The translations under genes were made by a program, and so were the position numbers. This document shows, piece by piece, positions 34,454 through 44,042 of a DNA stretch of 64,000 bases. The first letter of the stretch is position 1. Every line of letters begins with the position of its first letter. Below the pieces are notes generated by a model that saw only the letters and a program-made list of their open reading frames with translations, had not been told where the DNA came from and made no database searches. The DNA is from Gillisella vitis. Lineage in GTDB: Bacteria > Pseudomonadota > Alphaproteobacteria > Rhizobiales > Rhizobiaceae. The DNA is taken from the NCBI RefSeq assembly GCF_001541345.2, contig NZ_LMVL02000007.1, forward strand, positions 124,001 to 188,000, in the 5' to 3' direction.

Positions 34454-35929
34454 ATGACGCCAGCACATGACAATGCACTTCAAACGGACAATAGACGACG
34501 GCATGGCAGATGGTGGCTAAGCCTGATTGTCGTACCGTTGTCGGCCTGCGTGGCGGCTACCCAGTCCAATGTGGACATTTCCAAATTGGCAAGCCGGTGG
34601 CATGCGACGTTGCCACATTCAGGCAGTACCGCTCAGCTTGTCGATTGGTGGAGCAGCTTTGACGATCCTGCTCTCTCAGAGCTATTGCGCACCGCCGAAG
34701 CCAACAGCCCGACCCTCGAATCCGCAGTCGCCGAGATCGAAGAAGCCCGCGCCACGATGGCCTCATCAAAGGCGGACTATTTCCCATCCCTGACGGGTTC
34801 TGGATCCGATGACCGTTCTGGAACGCGAGGATCGAGAGCCAACCGCGTGTCACCCTCCACCACGGGCACCGGAGAGCTGGATGCATCCTGGGAGCTCGAT
34901 TTCTTCGGCAAGACACGCAACACCGTCGAGGCTGCCCGCCAGCGCGTCGCCGAGGAAACGGCGGATTGGTATGATGCGCGTGTCACGCTTGCGGCTGAGG
35001 TGGCCGATGACTACGTGCAATACAGGGCATGTCGGCAATTGCAGGGCATTTACGCGGCCGAGCTTGTTTCTCAACGCGATACGGTCAAAGCGACGGAGGC
35101 CTCTGCCGCATCCGGGCTGAAATCGACCTCTGATCTTGCCCTGATCAGGGCAAGTGCTGCGAGCACATCGTCTTCCCTGAAGTCGCAGGAAGCGGACTGC
35201 GAAGTTCTGATCAAGTCGATTACCGAACTTGTTGCCGTCGATGAAGGCAAGGTGCGGGATATCCTCAAGAAAAGCTCGTCACGAATACCGCGCCCCGCAA
35301 AGCTTTCAGTTGATGCAATACCGGCCAACGTTATCCGGCAAAGACCGGATGTGAATGCGTTGGAAAAAGAAGTGGCCGCCTCGCTCGCGGATATCGGGAC
35401 GGCCAAAGCCGATCTTTATCCGAGCTTTTCTCTCAGCGGGACCCTGACGGCGAGCCATTCGACATCGACCGGCACGAGCTTGCCGTGGTCCTTTGGGCCG
35501 TCGGTTTCGATCCCGATTTTTGACGGGGGATCGCTTCGCGCGACCGTCAAATACAAGGAAGCGGCCTACAAGGCGGCAGTTGCCAGTTACAAGTCAGGTG
35601 TCCTGAGCGCCATCAATGCGGTGGAAACCGCGATGGTGAATGTCAATAGCACCGAGCGTCAGATTGGTGACGCTGTTGTCGCGGCAAAGAACTACCGCAC
35701 GTATTTCAAAGCGATAGACACAAATTGGAAGGCGGGCGGAGCAAGTGTGCTCGATCGCGAGGATGCACGTCGCGAATTGCAGGCTGCCGAACTGACCCTT
35801 GTGGAAAATCAACGGGATGCCGTGCGCGATTGGATCACTCTGTACAAGGCGATGGGCGGCGGATGGACCCCGAATGCCTCCGGCGGCGTGATGCCAAGCG
35901 ACGTAAGTGCCAAAGGAGTAAAACAGTGA
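34454..35929 (+). CDS. RND efflux outer-membrane factor, NodT/OprM-type lipoprotein
   Basis: An outer-membrane channel of 491 aa. The N-terminus has a hydrophobic signal followed by a lipobox-like LSAC near residue 31. Two OEP repeats follow: the first with DPALSELLRTAEANSPTLESAVAEIEEARA, the second with RQRPDVNALEKEVAASLADIGTAKADLYPSFSL. NodT-family members share these features. It forms the outer-membrane exit duct of the tripartite pump. The GTG start of the adaptor gene overlaps its stop codon, so the operon is tightly coupled. It lies divergent from the two-component genes, with the CpxR-type box between. Confidence 0.9.
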   Translation: MTPAHDNALQTDNRRRHGRWWLSLIVVPLSACVAATQSNVDISKLASRWHATLPHSGSTAQLVDWWSSFDDPALSELLRTAEANSPTLESAVAEIEEARATMASSKADYFPSLTGSGSDDRSGTRGSRANRVSPSTTGTGELDASWELDFFGKTRNTVEAARQRVAEETADWYDARVTLAAEVADDYVQYRACRQLQGIYAAELVSQRDTVKATEASAASGLKSTSDLALIRASAASTSSSLKSQEADCEVLIKSITELVAVDEGKVRDILKKSSSRIPRPAKLSVDAIPANVIRQRPDVNALEKEVAASLADIGTAKADLYPSFSLSGTLTASHSTSTGTSLPWSFGPSVSIPIFDGGSLRATVKYKEAAYKAAVASYKSGVLSAINAVETAMVNVNSTERQIGDAVVAAKNYRTYFKAIDTNWKAGGASVLDREDARRELQAAELTLVENQRDAVRDWITLYKAMGGGWTPNASGGVMPSDVSAKGVKQ

Positions 35930-37032
35930 CTTCAGTTTTCCGCCGTACGGGGTTGGTTGTTGTATCGGTGGCGTGTCTTGGCGTCCCATCCATGGTCTTT
36001 TCCAAGACCGAGCAAACACAAACCACACAGTCAGCGACGCTGACCGTCTCAGTTACCACACCACAAACATTGCAATGGGCAGACACGATCGCAGTCAGCG
36101 GCTGGTTGGCTGCTTGGCAGGAAGCCATTGTTGCTGCGGAAACGGGCTCTTTAAAAATCACGGATGTCCTGGTTGATGTCGGCTCTGTGGTGAAGAAGGG
36201 CGATGTGATGGCGAGGCTGTCAGATGAGAGCGCCATCGCCGATGTTCACAAACAGGAAGCGGCTGTTGCATCTGCCAAGGCCACTCTCGCCAAAGCAAAA
36301 GCAGATAGCGCGCGGGCAAAAAAGGTCACCGGTTCCGGTGCGCTGTCCGATCAGGACACCCTTGGCTATTACATCACCGAACAGACAGACGCCGCCGACC
36401 TCGCTTCCGATGAAGCCTCGCTTGAATCAAGCAGAATAACGCTTGCGCAGACAACGATAACGGCACCGGACAGCGGAATCGTCTCAACGCGTTCTGCCGA
36501 TCTCGGCAATGTCGTCTCGGCCGGAACGGAGCTGTTTCGCCTCGTGCGCCAAGGGCGCGTTGAGTGGCAGGCTGAAGTTCCGTCCTACCAGTTGCCGCGC
36601 ATCCATCCCGGGGCCAAGGCCACCATTCATGATCAATCGGGCCATGATCAATCGGGCAAGAGTTTTGAGGGAACCGTCCGCCTTGTAAGCCCGATTGTGA
36701 GCGATGACACAGGACGGGGCACAATCTATGTGACCCTTCCTGATGATCCCGATATCCGGGTTGGTCTCTACGAATCCGGCACCATTGAGCTGGCCGTCAC
36801 GCCAGCTCTCACCTTGCCCGAAACCGCTTTGGTTTACAGTGACGGCATCAATTACGTCTTCAAGGTTAACGCCGATAGCCGGGTTTCGCGTGTGCGGGTG
36901 GACATTGGCCGACGAAATGACGGCCGGGTCGAGATCCTTTCCGGGATTGATGCTTCGGCGCAAATTGTGGAAGCAGGGGGAGCCTTCCTGTCCGACAATG
37001 ATCTCGTGCTTGTGAAGGCTGCAACCAAATGA
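35926..37032 (+). CDS. RND efflux periplasmic adaptor (membrane fusion protein)
   Basis: A periplasmic adaptor of 368 aa. A signal sequence ends near residue 26. Next come the lipoyl half-motif (AAETGSLKITDVLVDVGSVVKKGDVMARL), a coiled-coil hairpin of about 75 residues (HKQEAAVASAKATLAKAKAD), the second lipoyl half (TITAPDSGIVSTRSADLGNVV) and a beta-barrel. GTG 35926 is chosen: AAAGGAG lies just upstream and the stop of the previous gene overlaps it. A perfect 15-bp tandem duplication at 36628-36657 gives an in-frame repeat, HDQSGHDQSG. The RND gene overlaps its end by four bases. Confidence 0.9.
   Translation: MTSVFRRTGLVVVSVACLGVPSMVFSKTEQTQTTQSATLTVSVTTPQTLQWADTIAVSGWLAAWQEAIVAAETGSLKITDVLVDVGSVVKKGDVMARLSDESAIADVHKQEAAVASAKATLAKAKADSARAKKVTGSGALSDQDTLGYYITEQTDAADLASDEASLESSRITLAQTTITAPDSGIVSTRSADLGNVVSAGTELFRLVRQGRVEWQAEVPSYQLPRIHPGAKATIHDQSGHDQSGKSFEGTVRLVSPIVSDDTGRGTIYVTLPDDPDIRVGLYESGTIELAVTPALTLPETALVYSDGINYVFKVNADSRVSRVRVDIGRRNDGRVEILSGIDASAQIVEAGGAFLSDNDLVLVKAATK
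36628..36657 (+). repeat. In-frame 15-bp tandem duplication within the adaptor gene
   Basis: CATGATCAATCGGGC occurs twice, back to back (36628-36642 and 36643-36657), with no mismatch. It adds five residues (HDQSG) to a barrel-domain loop of the adaptor without breaking the frame. Perfect identity suggests a recent duplication by slippage. It may also be an assembly or strain-specific variant. Confidence 0.85.
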
Positions 37033-40000
37033 ACATTTCAGCTTTTTCCATCCGCAATCCGGTTCCAGCTATTCTCCTGTTTGCACTCATGACCGTGTGT
37101 GGCTTGATTGCCTTCGAGAAGCTCAGGGTTCAGCAGTTTCCCGACATGGATCTGCCGACGATCAAGATTAGCGCAACGCTGGATGGTGCGGCACCATCGC
37201 AACTTGAAACCGAAGTCGCTCGCAAGATTGAGGACAAGCTCGCGACCCTCAACAAGCTGGATCACATCACCACGACAATTACCGACGGCTCGGTGTCGAT
37301 CAGCGTTTCCTTCAGCCTTGAAAAAGACGGCGAGCAAGCGCTGAACGAAGTTCGCAACGCTGTGGACAGCGTTACCGATCTGCCATCCGCGATGCAGACA
37401 CCAAGCGTCTCACGGGTCACGGTGCAATCGTCCGTGTTGCAGACCTATGCTGTGCGATCAAAGAAGCTGAATGAAACGGAACTGTCCTGGTTCGTTGACA
37501 ATGACATGACCAAGGCTTTGCTGACAGCCCAAGGTGTCGGAGAGGTTGATCGTTTTGGCGGTGTGGATCGAGAAGTTCATGTCGATATCAACCCGGCATT
37601 GTTGACAGCATTTGGTGTCACAGCGGCAGATGTGTCGTCGCAGCTCAAATTGGTGCAGGAAAATGCGTCCGGCGGGCGTGGAGATTTGAACGGACTGCAT
37701 CAGACGGTGCGGACATTGGGTGCTGTCAACTCCGTACAGGAGGTTGCAGCAATTACAATTCCGTTCTCCAATGGCAAGAGCGTGCGCCTCGACCAGATCG
37801 CCAAGGTGAGCGATAACTATTCCCAAAGATCTTCCCTTGCTTATCTGGGGCAGACGCCGGTGATTGCCGTTGAGGTCAAGCGCAGCAACGGTTATTCCGA
37901 TACGGGTGTCGCCACCGATCTGGCGCGGGTGATGGCAACATTTGCAGCCGAGCATCCCGAAGTCGAAATTGTGCAGGCCTACACAACGGTTCAGCCAACA
38001 ATCGACAATTATGACGCTTCGATGCACATGCTGTATGAGGGAGCGGCCCTGGCAATTGTCGTGGTCTTTCTTTTCTTGCGCGATTTTCGAGCAACCATCC
38101 TCTCTGCCGTTGCTTTGCCACTCTCGATTATTCCGACATTCCTTGTGATCTATCTCGCGAATTTCAGCCTCAATACGATTTCTCTTCTGTCGATTTCGCT
38201 GGTGGTGGGGATTCTCGTTGACGATGCAATCGTCGAGGTTGAAAATATCGAGCGACATCTGCGCATGGGCAAAAAACCCTATGATGCAGCCATGGAAGCG
38301 GCAGATGAGATCGGCCTTGCCGTGATTGCAACAACATTCACGCTGGTTGCGGTTTTCCTGCCCACCGCGTTTATGGCCGGTATTCCCGGGTTGATCTTCA
38401 AGCAATTCGGTGTGACCGCCGCCGTCGCCGTGCTGGCGTCACTGATGGTTGCCCGTTTTCTGACGCCGATGATGGCTGCGTATATGATGAAGGCGACGCC
38501 GAAAGTGGAAGTGGATGGGGTCATCATGAAGACCTATCTCTCCATTGTGCGCGCATGTCTGCGCCACCGCTTTCTGACCAGTCTTGGCATTATCGTTTTC
38601 CTTGTCGTCTCACTTTCGGCAGTGTCTCTGCTGAAGACCGGCTTCTTTCCGGCCTCTGACAACGCTCAGACCCAGGTGACGTTGACAATGCCCCCTGGAA
38701 CAGAGCTTTCCGACACAGAAGCCATGTCGCTTAAAGCCGTGAAACTGATTTCCGGACTTGAGAATATAAAGCGCGTGTTCACTGTCGTCGGCTCCTCCAC
38801 AAGTGGGGCCGGTGCTGATAGCAGCACAACCAGTGACGTTACAACCGCGACATTGGTGGTTGATCTTACCCCAATCGATGATCGAAAGCTGAAGCAATCG
38901 GAAATCGAGCAGCAGATGCGTGATGCCTTGCAGCAGCTTACTGGCGTTCGTGTCGAAGTCGGCAACGGGGGCAATGGCACCGAGCTCCAGCTAACGCTGG
39001 CAAGCGATGATCCGACGCTTCTCGATCAGACAGCCGCTGCCGTTGGAGAGCAGTTGCATGGCTTGAAAGGGATTGGTGGCATCACGTCCAGCGCGGCCAG
39101 ACAGGCCCCCGAAATTCAAATCACGCCGAATTTCGCCCGCGCGGCGGCTTTGGGCATCACCTCGGATACGATTGCGGACGTTGTGCGTGTCGCAACTGAC
39201 GGCGACTATTCCACATCCCGTTCCAAACTGAATCTTCCTCAGCGGCAGATCGATATCCGTGTCCGGCTCGATCCCAAATATATTCACAACCTTGATGCCA
39301 TCTCGCAACTGCAACTTTCTGGGACGAACGGAAAAGTGTCACTTGGCGCAATTGCCGGAATCCGAATCGGGGGCAGCCCCTCGGAGATTGATCGGATCGA
39401 CCGATCCCGCAACATTACCTTCACCATCCAGTTGAACGGTCGTGCCTTGGGAGATGTCAACAAGGAAGCGATGGCGTTACCGGGCCTCAATCATCTCCCA
39501 CCAGGAGTGCATATCGTCCAGCAAGGCGAGCTTGAGCGCATGTCGGAATTGTTCACCAGTTTTGCCTTGGCGATGGGCATCGGCATCTTCTGTATTTATG
39601 CGGTGCTGGTCTTGTTGTTCCACGATTTCATGCAACCGGCGACGATCCTGATGGCACTTCCGCTCTCGCTTGGCGGCGCGCTCTTTCCGTTGATTGTGAC
39701 GGGCACGAGTTTCTCGATGCCCGCAGTCATCGGCCTTTTGATGCTGATGGGCATTGTCAGCAAGAATTCAATCCTGCTGGTGGAATATGCCATCATGGCG
39801 CGACGCAATGGCATGAGCCGCTATGAGGCGCTGGTTGATGCCTGCCACAAACGCGCCCGGCCAATCGTGATGACGACAATCGCCATGGGCGCTGGCATGG
39901 CACCTGTTGCCCTCAGCCTCAGCGGCGGCGATACGAGTTTCCGTCAACCGATGGCTATCGTTGTGATTGGCGGCTTGCTCACGTCCACCGTCCTGAGCTT

Positions 40001-40112
40001 ATTGGTGATCCCCGTCATTTTCACCTTTGTTGATGACCTGCTGGACCTTGTCAAAAGGCCTTTCATAAAAAGTCAAAAGGATATCCCTGATGGGGAATCC
40101 GCAAGCGGCTGA
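37029..40112 (+). CDS. RND multidrug/solute efflux transporter (AcrB/MexF superfamily)
   Basis: An inner-membrane proton-driven exporter of 1027 aa, the standard length. It starts MNISAFSIRNPVPAILLFALM (first membrane segment), followed by a large periplasmic loop. The transmembrane core has the proton-relay region LSISLVVGILVDDAIVEVENIERHL, with paired aspartates, and later GIVSKNSILLVEYAI and PIVMTTIAMGAGMAPVALS. It ends in a membrane segment and short tail. It is the third gene of the tripartite operon, overlapping the adaptor by four bases. Substrate unknown. Regulation by the divergent two-component system is likely. Confidence 0.93.
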   Translation: MNISAFSIRNPVPAILLFALMTVCGLIAFEKLRVQQFPDMDLPTIKISATLDGAAPSQLETEVARKIEDKLATLNKLDHITTTITDGSVSISVSFSLEKDGEQALNEVRNAVDSVTDLPSAMQTPSVSRVTVQSSVLQTYAVRSKKLNETELSWFVDNDMTKALLTAQGVGEVDRFGGVDREVHVDINPALLTAFGVTAADVSSQLKLVQENASGGRGDLNGLHQTVRTLGAVNSVQEVAAITIPFSNGKSVRLDQIAKVSDNYSQRSSLAYLGQTPVIAVEVKRSNGYSDTGVATDLARVMATFAAEHPEVEIVQAYTTVQPTIDNYDASMHMLYEGAALAIVVVFLFLRDFRATILSAVALPLSIIPTFLVIYLANFSLNTISLLSISLVVGILVDDAIVEVENIERHLRMGKKPYDAAMEAADEIGLAVIATTFTLVAVFLPTAFMAGIPGLIFKQFGVTAAVAVLASLMVARFLTPMMAAYMMKATPKVEVDGVIMKTYLSIVRACLRHRFLTSLGIIVFLVVSLSAVSLLKTGFFPASDNAQTQVTLTMPPGTELSDTEAMSLKAVKLISGLENIKRVFTVVGSSTSGAGADSSTTSDVTTATLVVDLTPIDDRKLKQSEIEQQMRDALQQLTGVRVEVGNGGNGTELQLTLASDDPTLLDQTAAAVGEQLHGLKGIGGITSSAARQAPEIQITPNFARAAALGITSDTIADVVRVATDGDYSTSRSKLNLPQRQIDIRVRLDPKYIHNLDAISQLQLSGTNGKVSLGAIAGIRIGGSPSEIDRIDRSRNITFTIQLNGRALGDVNKEAMALPGLNHLPPGVHIVQQGELERMSELFTSFALAMGIGIFCIYAVLVLLFHDFMQPATILMALPLSLGGALFPLIVTGTSFSMPAVIGLLMLMGIVSKNSILLVEYAIMARRNGMSRYEALVDACHKRARPIVMTTIAMGAGMAPVALSLSGGDTSFRQPMAIVVIGGLLTSTVLSLLVIPVIFTFVDDLLDLVKRPFIKSQKDIPDGESASG

Positions 40113-40149
40113 TGGTTTCGATTAAGTTGATTGGCTGTCTCCTGGCACT

Positions 40150-41445
40150 CTAACGTAGGTGAGCGACAACTACAGATGCTGGTGTCGCCAAGTTCGACAG
40201 GAGTTGCAAGCTTGCAGTCAGCAGCACTTGCGCCCCTGCGACAGAATCCGCAGGTTTGACATACTCTTCTTCGTTATGGCTCAATCCATCTCGACATGGA
40301 GTAAAAATCATCGCAGAGGGTGCGACACGATTGATGAAAAGTGCATCGTGAAAAGCACCGGACACCATGGATTTATGGGCAAAACCGGCATCAATCGCGG
40401 CGCTCTCCAGTATGGTAACCAGATGATCCGTGAAACGCGCTGGAGCCATGTCGAAGAGCAGTTCAATTTCGAGATCACATCCATTCTCGCCAGCATGATC
40501 CTGCAGGACCTTGCGTATCTTCGCTTCGATCAGATCCAGTTGCTCAAAATTGGGGTGGCGGATATCCAGCGAAAACGTCACGGCTGCCGGAATGGCATTG
40601 ATGGCCCCCGGTTCCAGCGAAAACCGGCCGACTGTCAGACGTGATTGGGCATCTTGCGGCATGATGTCATGATAAAGCACGTTCAAGCCGGAGACGGCGG
40701 CGCGCATGGGGTCTTTGCGGTAGGACAGTGCTGTGGTGCCTGCATGGGCAGTCTGGCCCGAAATGGTCACCTGAAGCCAGCGGGTGCCTTGAATCCCCGT
40801 GACGATGCCGATGGGCAGACCCTCTTTTTCCAAGGATGGGCCTTGCTCGATATGCACTTCAAGATAAGCAAACACCGGAAAGCCCAGCGGCCTCATGGCA
40901 GCGCCTTGCAAGTCAGCAAGCGTTGCTGCCAAATCATCGGAAAACAGCGCGCCATCCGTTGCCCGCGCCATAGGCCATGCGGGGGAAATGGCACCCTGCG
41001 AAAAGGCCATGGACCCCATGCATCCGGGGGCAAAACGGCAGCCTTCTTCATTGGTGAAGGCAACGACTTCCACGGCGCGCTCTGTCTCTATGCCGTGATC
41101 TTCCAATGTTTCGAGCACTTCGAACGCGCAGAGTGTGCCTAGCGCACCATCAAACCGCCCGCCAGAGGGCTGACTGTCGAGATGACTGCCAATCAGCAGC
41201 GGCGGTAAATCCGGATTTAGTCCCTCGCGGCGCAGGAACAGGTTGGCGATCGGGTCCTGATAGACAGAAAATCCACGCGCCCGACCAAGATCGGCCAGCA
41301 ATTGCCGCGCCTGACGATCAAGCGCCGTCAGGGCCTGCCGATTAACACCACCTTTGGACGTAGCACCAATCGCGGCAAATTGGTCCAATCGGGCCAAAAG
41401 CCGCTCGCCATTGACCTCTAACAGTCCTTTACCCGCTTGTGCCAT
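40150..41445 (-). CDS. Zn-dependent amidase, N-carbamoyl-L-amino-acid hydrolase/allantoate amidohydrolase family
   Basis: A peptidase-M20-related hydrolase of 431 aa. Metal ligands are His and Asp in IGSHLDSQPSGGRFDGALG (about residues 83-101) and Glu in FTNEEGCRFAPGCMGS; a later EVHIEQGP carries a further ligand. The C-terminus has the expected SGAFHDALF and HNEEEYV. Family members cleave carbamoyl or ureido groups from amino acids or allantoate. It is the last gene of a short leftward pair with the BtpA-like gene (five bases upstream), within a cluster of unknown substrate. Confidence 0.85.
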   Translation of the reverse strand: MAQAGKGLLEVNGERLLARLDQFAAIGATSKGGVNRQALTALDRQARQLLADLGRARGFSVYQDPIANLFLRREGLNPDLPPLLIGSHLDSQPSGGRFDGALGTLCAFEVLETLEDHGIETERAVEVVAFTNEEGCRFAPGCMGSMAFSQGAISPAWPMARATDGALFSDDLAATLADLQGAAMRPLGFPVFAYLEVHIEQGPSLEKEGLPIGIVTGIQGTRWLQVTISGQTAHAGTTALSYRKDPMRAAVSGLNVLYHDIMPQDAQSRLTVGRFSLEPGAINAIPAAVTFSLDIRHPNFEQLDLIEAKIRKVLQDHAGENGCDLEIELLFDMAPARFTDHLVTILESAAIDAGFAHKSMVSGAFHDALFINRVAPSAMIFTPCRDGLSHNEEEYVKPADSVAGAQVLLTASLQLLSNLATPASVVVAHLR

Positions 41446-41450
41446 GGTAT

Positions 41451-42293
41451 TTACGCCTTCAAGCCCGGCTGGGCCGCCGCCACAAAAGCCTTAACGCGCT
41501 CAATATCCACGGGATTCCACCAGACATCGCCATGTTTGAGTGATGAAGCAACGATAACCCCGTTGGTGCGTTTCAGGATCTCGACGATATTGTCCTTGGA
41601 AACACCCGAACCAACCAAAAGAGGCAGATGCGTCGCCGCTCCAATCTCTTCAATCTCCTCCATCGTCGCGGAATTGCCGGTGCGTTGGCCGGTGGCAATC
41701 ACCGCATCGGCATCGAAAAACGCAAGGTCACGGGTCAATTCCTGAATGGTGCGGTCGGCAGTGATGGCGTGGGCGCCGTGCTTGACATGGCTATCGGCAA
41801 ACACCTTGATATGTTCGGCCCGTAGCATGGAACGGTAGCGCATGGCCTCCGCCGCCCGTCCCTCCATGAAGCCTTCATTCGCGACATAGGCATTGGCCCA
41901 TTGGTTGACCCGCACGAATTTTGCCCCGCCCGCCATGGCAATGGCAAAGGCCGGAATGGGCGCATTGGCCAGGACATTGATACCCAGTGGCACACCAACC
42001 GCACGGCAAATGCGGTCAGTCACCACACTCATGAAGGCGGATGTTTCCGGCCCGATGTCATCCGGCTTGGAAAAAGGAATGTCGCCGTGGTTTTCAATCA
42101 TCAGCCCATGCATGCCGCCCTCAATCAGCGCTTCGGCATCAAGCATGCAGGCATCGTAAATCTCTGTCATGCTCGCGCCGCGATAGCGCGGCGCACCGGG
42201 AAAGGCCGGGCAATGGATCATGCCGATCAGCGCCTTGTCGCGCCCGAAAATTTCCCGTATGGCGCTTGATGTGTTGTCGGATATATCCAGCAT
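41451..42293 (-). CDS. BtpA/SgcQ family TIM-barrel protein
   Basis: A protein of 280 aa. It begins with LIGMIHCPAFPGAPRYRG (about residues 22-39), a conserved block of the BtpA/SgcQ family. IEGGMHGLMIENHGDIPF and LLVGSGVSKDNIVEIL follow, consistent with a phosphate-binding TIM barrel. E. coli SgcQ is annotated as a putative nucleosidase without firm proof; plant and cyanobacterial BtpA is linked to photosystem I. Next to a PfkB kinase and a sugar-type importer, a role on a glycosylated substrate is plausible. It is divergent from the kinase gene, with only 46 bases between the starts. Confidence 0.85.
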   Translation of the reverse strand: MLDISDNTSSAIREIFGRDKALIGMIHCPAFPGAPRYRGASMTEIYDACMLDAEALIEGGMHGLMIENHGDIPFSKPDDIGPETSAFMSVVTDRICRAVGVPLGINVLANAPIPAFAIAMAGGAKFVRVNQWANAYVANEGFMEGRAAEAMRYRSMLRAEHIKVFADSHVKHGAHAITADRTIQELTRDLAFFDADAVIATGQRTGNSATMEEIEEIGAATHLPLLVGSGVSKDNIVEILKRTNGVIVASSLKHGDVWWNPVDIERVKAFVAAAQPGLKA

Positions 42294-42339
42294 TTCTCAT
42301 TTCCTTTTGAAAGCCTGCCATGCGTGTTGAAAGTCTGTG

Positions 42340-43236
42340 ATGCGTGCCTGGGTAATCGGCAATGTCGCAATCGATGAAATCATGTCCGTACCGACCATGC
42401 CAGAGGCTGGCGCGTCGATTTTTGGCCAGCAGCAAAGCACGGATCTGGGTGGCAAAGGCGCCAACCAGGCGATTGTTCTGGGCCGCGCCGGTTTGGGCAC
42501 CACGCTGATTGCCGCTGTCGGCAACGACTTTCGCGCCTCGATGATCCGGCAGAGCCTGTCTCTGGAGCCGATCGATACCCGCTTGATCGAACTTGTCGAT
42601 AAAGCCAGCGACGTCTCGATGATCTTCACCATACCGGATGGCGAAAATGCCATCATCACCACAACAGACTGCGCCGCCAGCGTCCGGCCCGAGCATGTTA
42701 CCAGCGTCTTACAGGCGGCAAAACCCGGCGATCTGGCCATTCTCCAAGGCAATCTCACCGATGATACCACGGCTGCCCTCCTACACGAGGCCAAACGCCG
42801 TGGTATGATCACCGCCTTTAACCCATCACCGTTGCGGCCCGGCTTTGCTGCCCTTTGGTCGCTGATCGACATTGCCTTTTTGAACCAGGGCGAAGCCGAT
42901 AAGCTGACAGGTGAAAGCGGCGAAGCCGCCACCCAATGCTTGCGTGATGCCGGTGTTGGTACCGTCATCATCACCCTTGGCGGCAAGGGAGCGATCTTGG
43001 CGGATCGCACCGGCACCACCACAATCCCAGCCGTTCCATCCGTTGCTGTTGACACCACTGGTGCTGGCGACACGTTCATGGCGGTTGCGCTGGCGTCCAG
43101 CAGTTTGCGCCATGTCATGCCCGATGGCCTGGCGCTGCGCCATGCAGCACAGGCCGCCAGCATCACCGTCAGTCGCCGGGGAACCCGGTCTGCGTTTCCA
43201 TCACAGACCGAGTTGGCAGCTATCCTCGCCACGTGA
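42340..43236 (+). CDS. PfkB-family carbohydrate/nucleoside kinase (ribokinase-like)
   Basis: A kinase of 298 aa. The N-terminal pattern is STDLGGKGANQAIVLGRAG (about residues 31-49), and the C-terminal signature with the catalytic base Asp is VDTTGAGDTFMAVAL. ILADRTGTTTIPAV and FLNQGEADKLTG also fit ribokinases. ATG 42340 or the GTG just before it could be used; neither has a strong ribosome site. It is the only gene of this cluster on the plus strand, with five bases to the convergent neighbour at 43242 and 46 to the divergent BtpA gene. Substrate unknown: a sugar or nucleoside. Confidence 0.87.
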   Translation: MRAWVIGNVAIDEIMSVPTMPEAGASIFGQQQSTDLGGKGANQAIVLGRAGLGTTLIAAVGNDFRASMIRQSLSLEPIDTRLIELVDKASDVSMIFTIPDGENAIITTTDCAASVRPEHVTSVLQAAKPGDLAILQGNLTDDTTAALLHEAKRRGMITAFNPSPLRPGFAALWSLIDIAFLNQGEADKLTGESGEAATQCLRDAGVGTVIITLGGKGAILADRTGTTTIPAVPSVAVDTTGAGDTFMAVALASSSLRHVMPDGLALRHAAQAASITVSRRGTRSAFPSQTELAAILAT

Positions 43237-43241
43237 GAACA

Positions 43242-44012
43242 TCACCGCGCTTGCGTCATCCAGCCCAGAATGTTCTTCCACAGCTTGCCATAGCCTTCCC
43301 ACTCGCAAAACGCAGGCGAGAGCCAATGGGGTCCGATATCAGACGTCCAGGCCACGGTACGGCCCTTGCCAAACGTGCCGGTGACCAGCAGCGGATGGCT
43401 GCCCTGATCCTTGGGCAGACGTACAATCACCTCGACATCATCACCCTCGCGCACCTCAACCTCGTTGACGCCGAGCAGCAAAGGCCATTCACCGGTGAGG
43501 CCAGCAACGGTTGGGTGGTTGGGCTTGATCACATCGGCGGTTGAGCCTTCAGGGATTTCCACCCGGTCATCATAGGGCAGGCAGGTGACGGGCAGCACGT
43601 CTTCCACCGGCGTGCGACGCCAGCGGGCCTTGCCATCAATGCCCTGGAACGAGAAATAGCCACCGACCATCAGCAGGTTGCCGCCCTTTTCCACCCAGGC
43701 CTTGATCAGCTTCAGGCGGTTGGGAACGGTTTTGGAATGCAGCCACACGGCAGGTGGCAGCAGCAGGGAATTCGCCCCGATGTCGGAGAGGATAATGGCA
43801 TCATAGGCATCGAGACCGGCCATCTCGAAGGGGAATTTTTCCACTGCTTCATGGGCAGGCATATAGGTCAGCTCAAATTCGCTGCCTTCCAATGCTTTCA
43901 CCAGCGGCTCCGCGCCCAGATGAAAGGTGACGCTGCCAAACTGATCAAAACCTTTGTAATGCGTGGCGGAGCTGACCCAGCTTTCACCCACGAGAAGAAT
44001 TTTCTTTGTCAT
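43242..44012 (-). CDS. ThuA/DUF1355-like glutamine-amidotransferase-fold protein
   Basis: A soluble protein of 256 aa. It starts TKKILLVGESWVSSATHYKGFDQF, then has YDAIILSDIGANSLLLPP and WVEKGGNLLMVGGYFSFQGIDG, the layout of the class I amidotransferase-like DUF1355 group, often annotated as cytoplasmic protein. GKGRTVAWTSDIGPHW follows near the C-terminus. No classical amidotransferase Cys-His-Glu triad is apparent, so an enzymatic role is uncertain. ATG 44012 has AAGGAC seven bases upstream. It lies 30 bases downstream of the phosphotriesterase-family gene in the same direction. Confidence 0.7.
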   Translation of the reverse strand: MTKKILLVGESWVSSATHYKGFDQFGSVTFHLGAEPLVKALEGSEFELTYMPAHEAVEKFPFEMAGLDAYDAIILSDIGANSLLLPPAVWLHSKTVPNRLKLIKAWVEKGGNLLMVGGYFSFQGIDGKARWRRTPVEDVLPVTCLPYDDRVEIPEGSTADVIKPNHPTVAGLTGEWPLLLGVNEVEVREGDDVEVIVRLPKDQGSHPLLVTGTFGKGRTVAWTSDIGPHWLSPAFCEWEGYGKLWKNILGWMTQAR

Positions 44013-44042
44013 GTTCTTTGTCCTTATCTGATGCAACAGGTC

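Noticed and set aside
37458-38405. 315-codon antisense frame inside the RND transporter
   Set aside because: Cysteine- and histidine-rich shadow peptide within a clearly conserved gene on the other strand.
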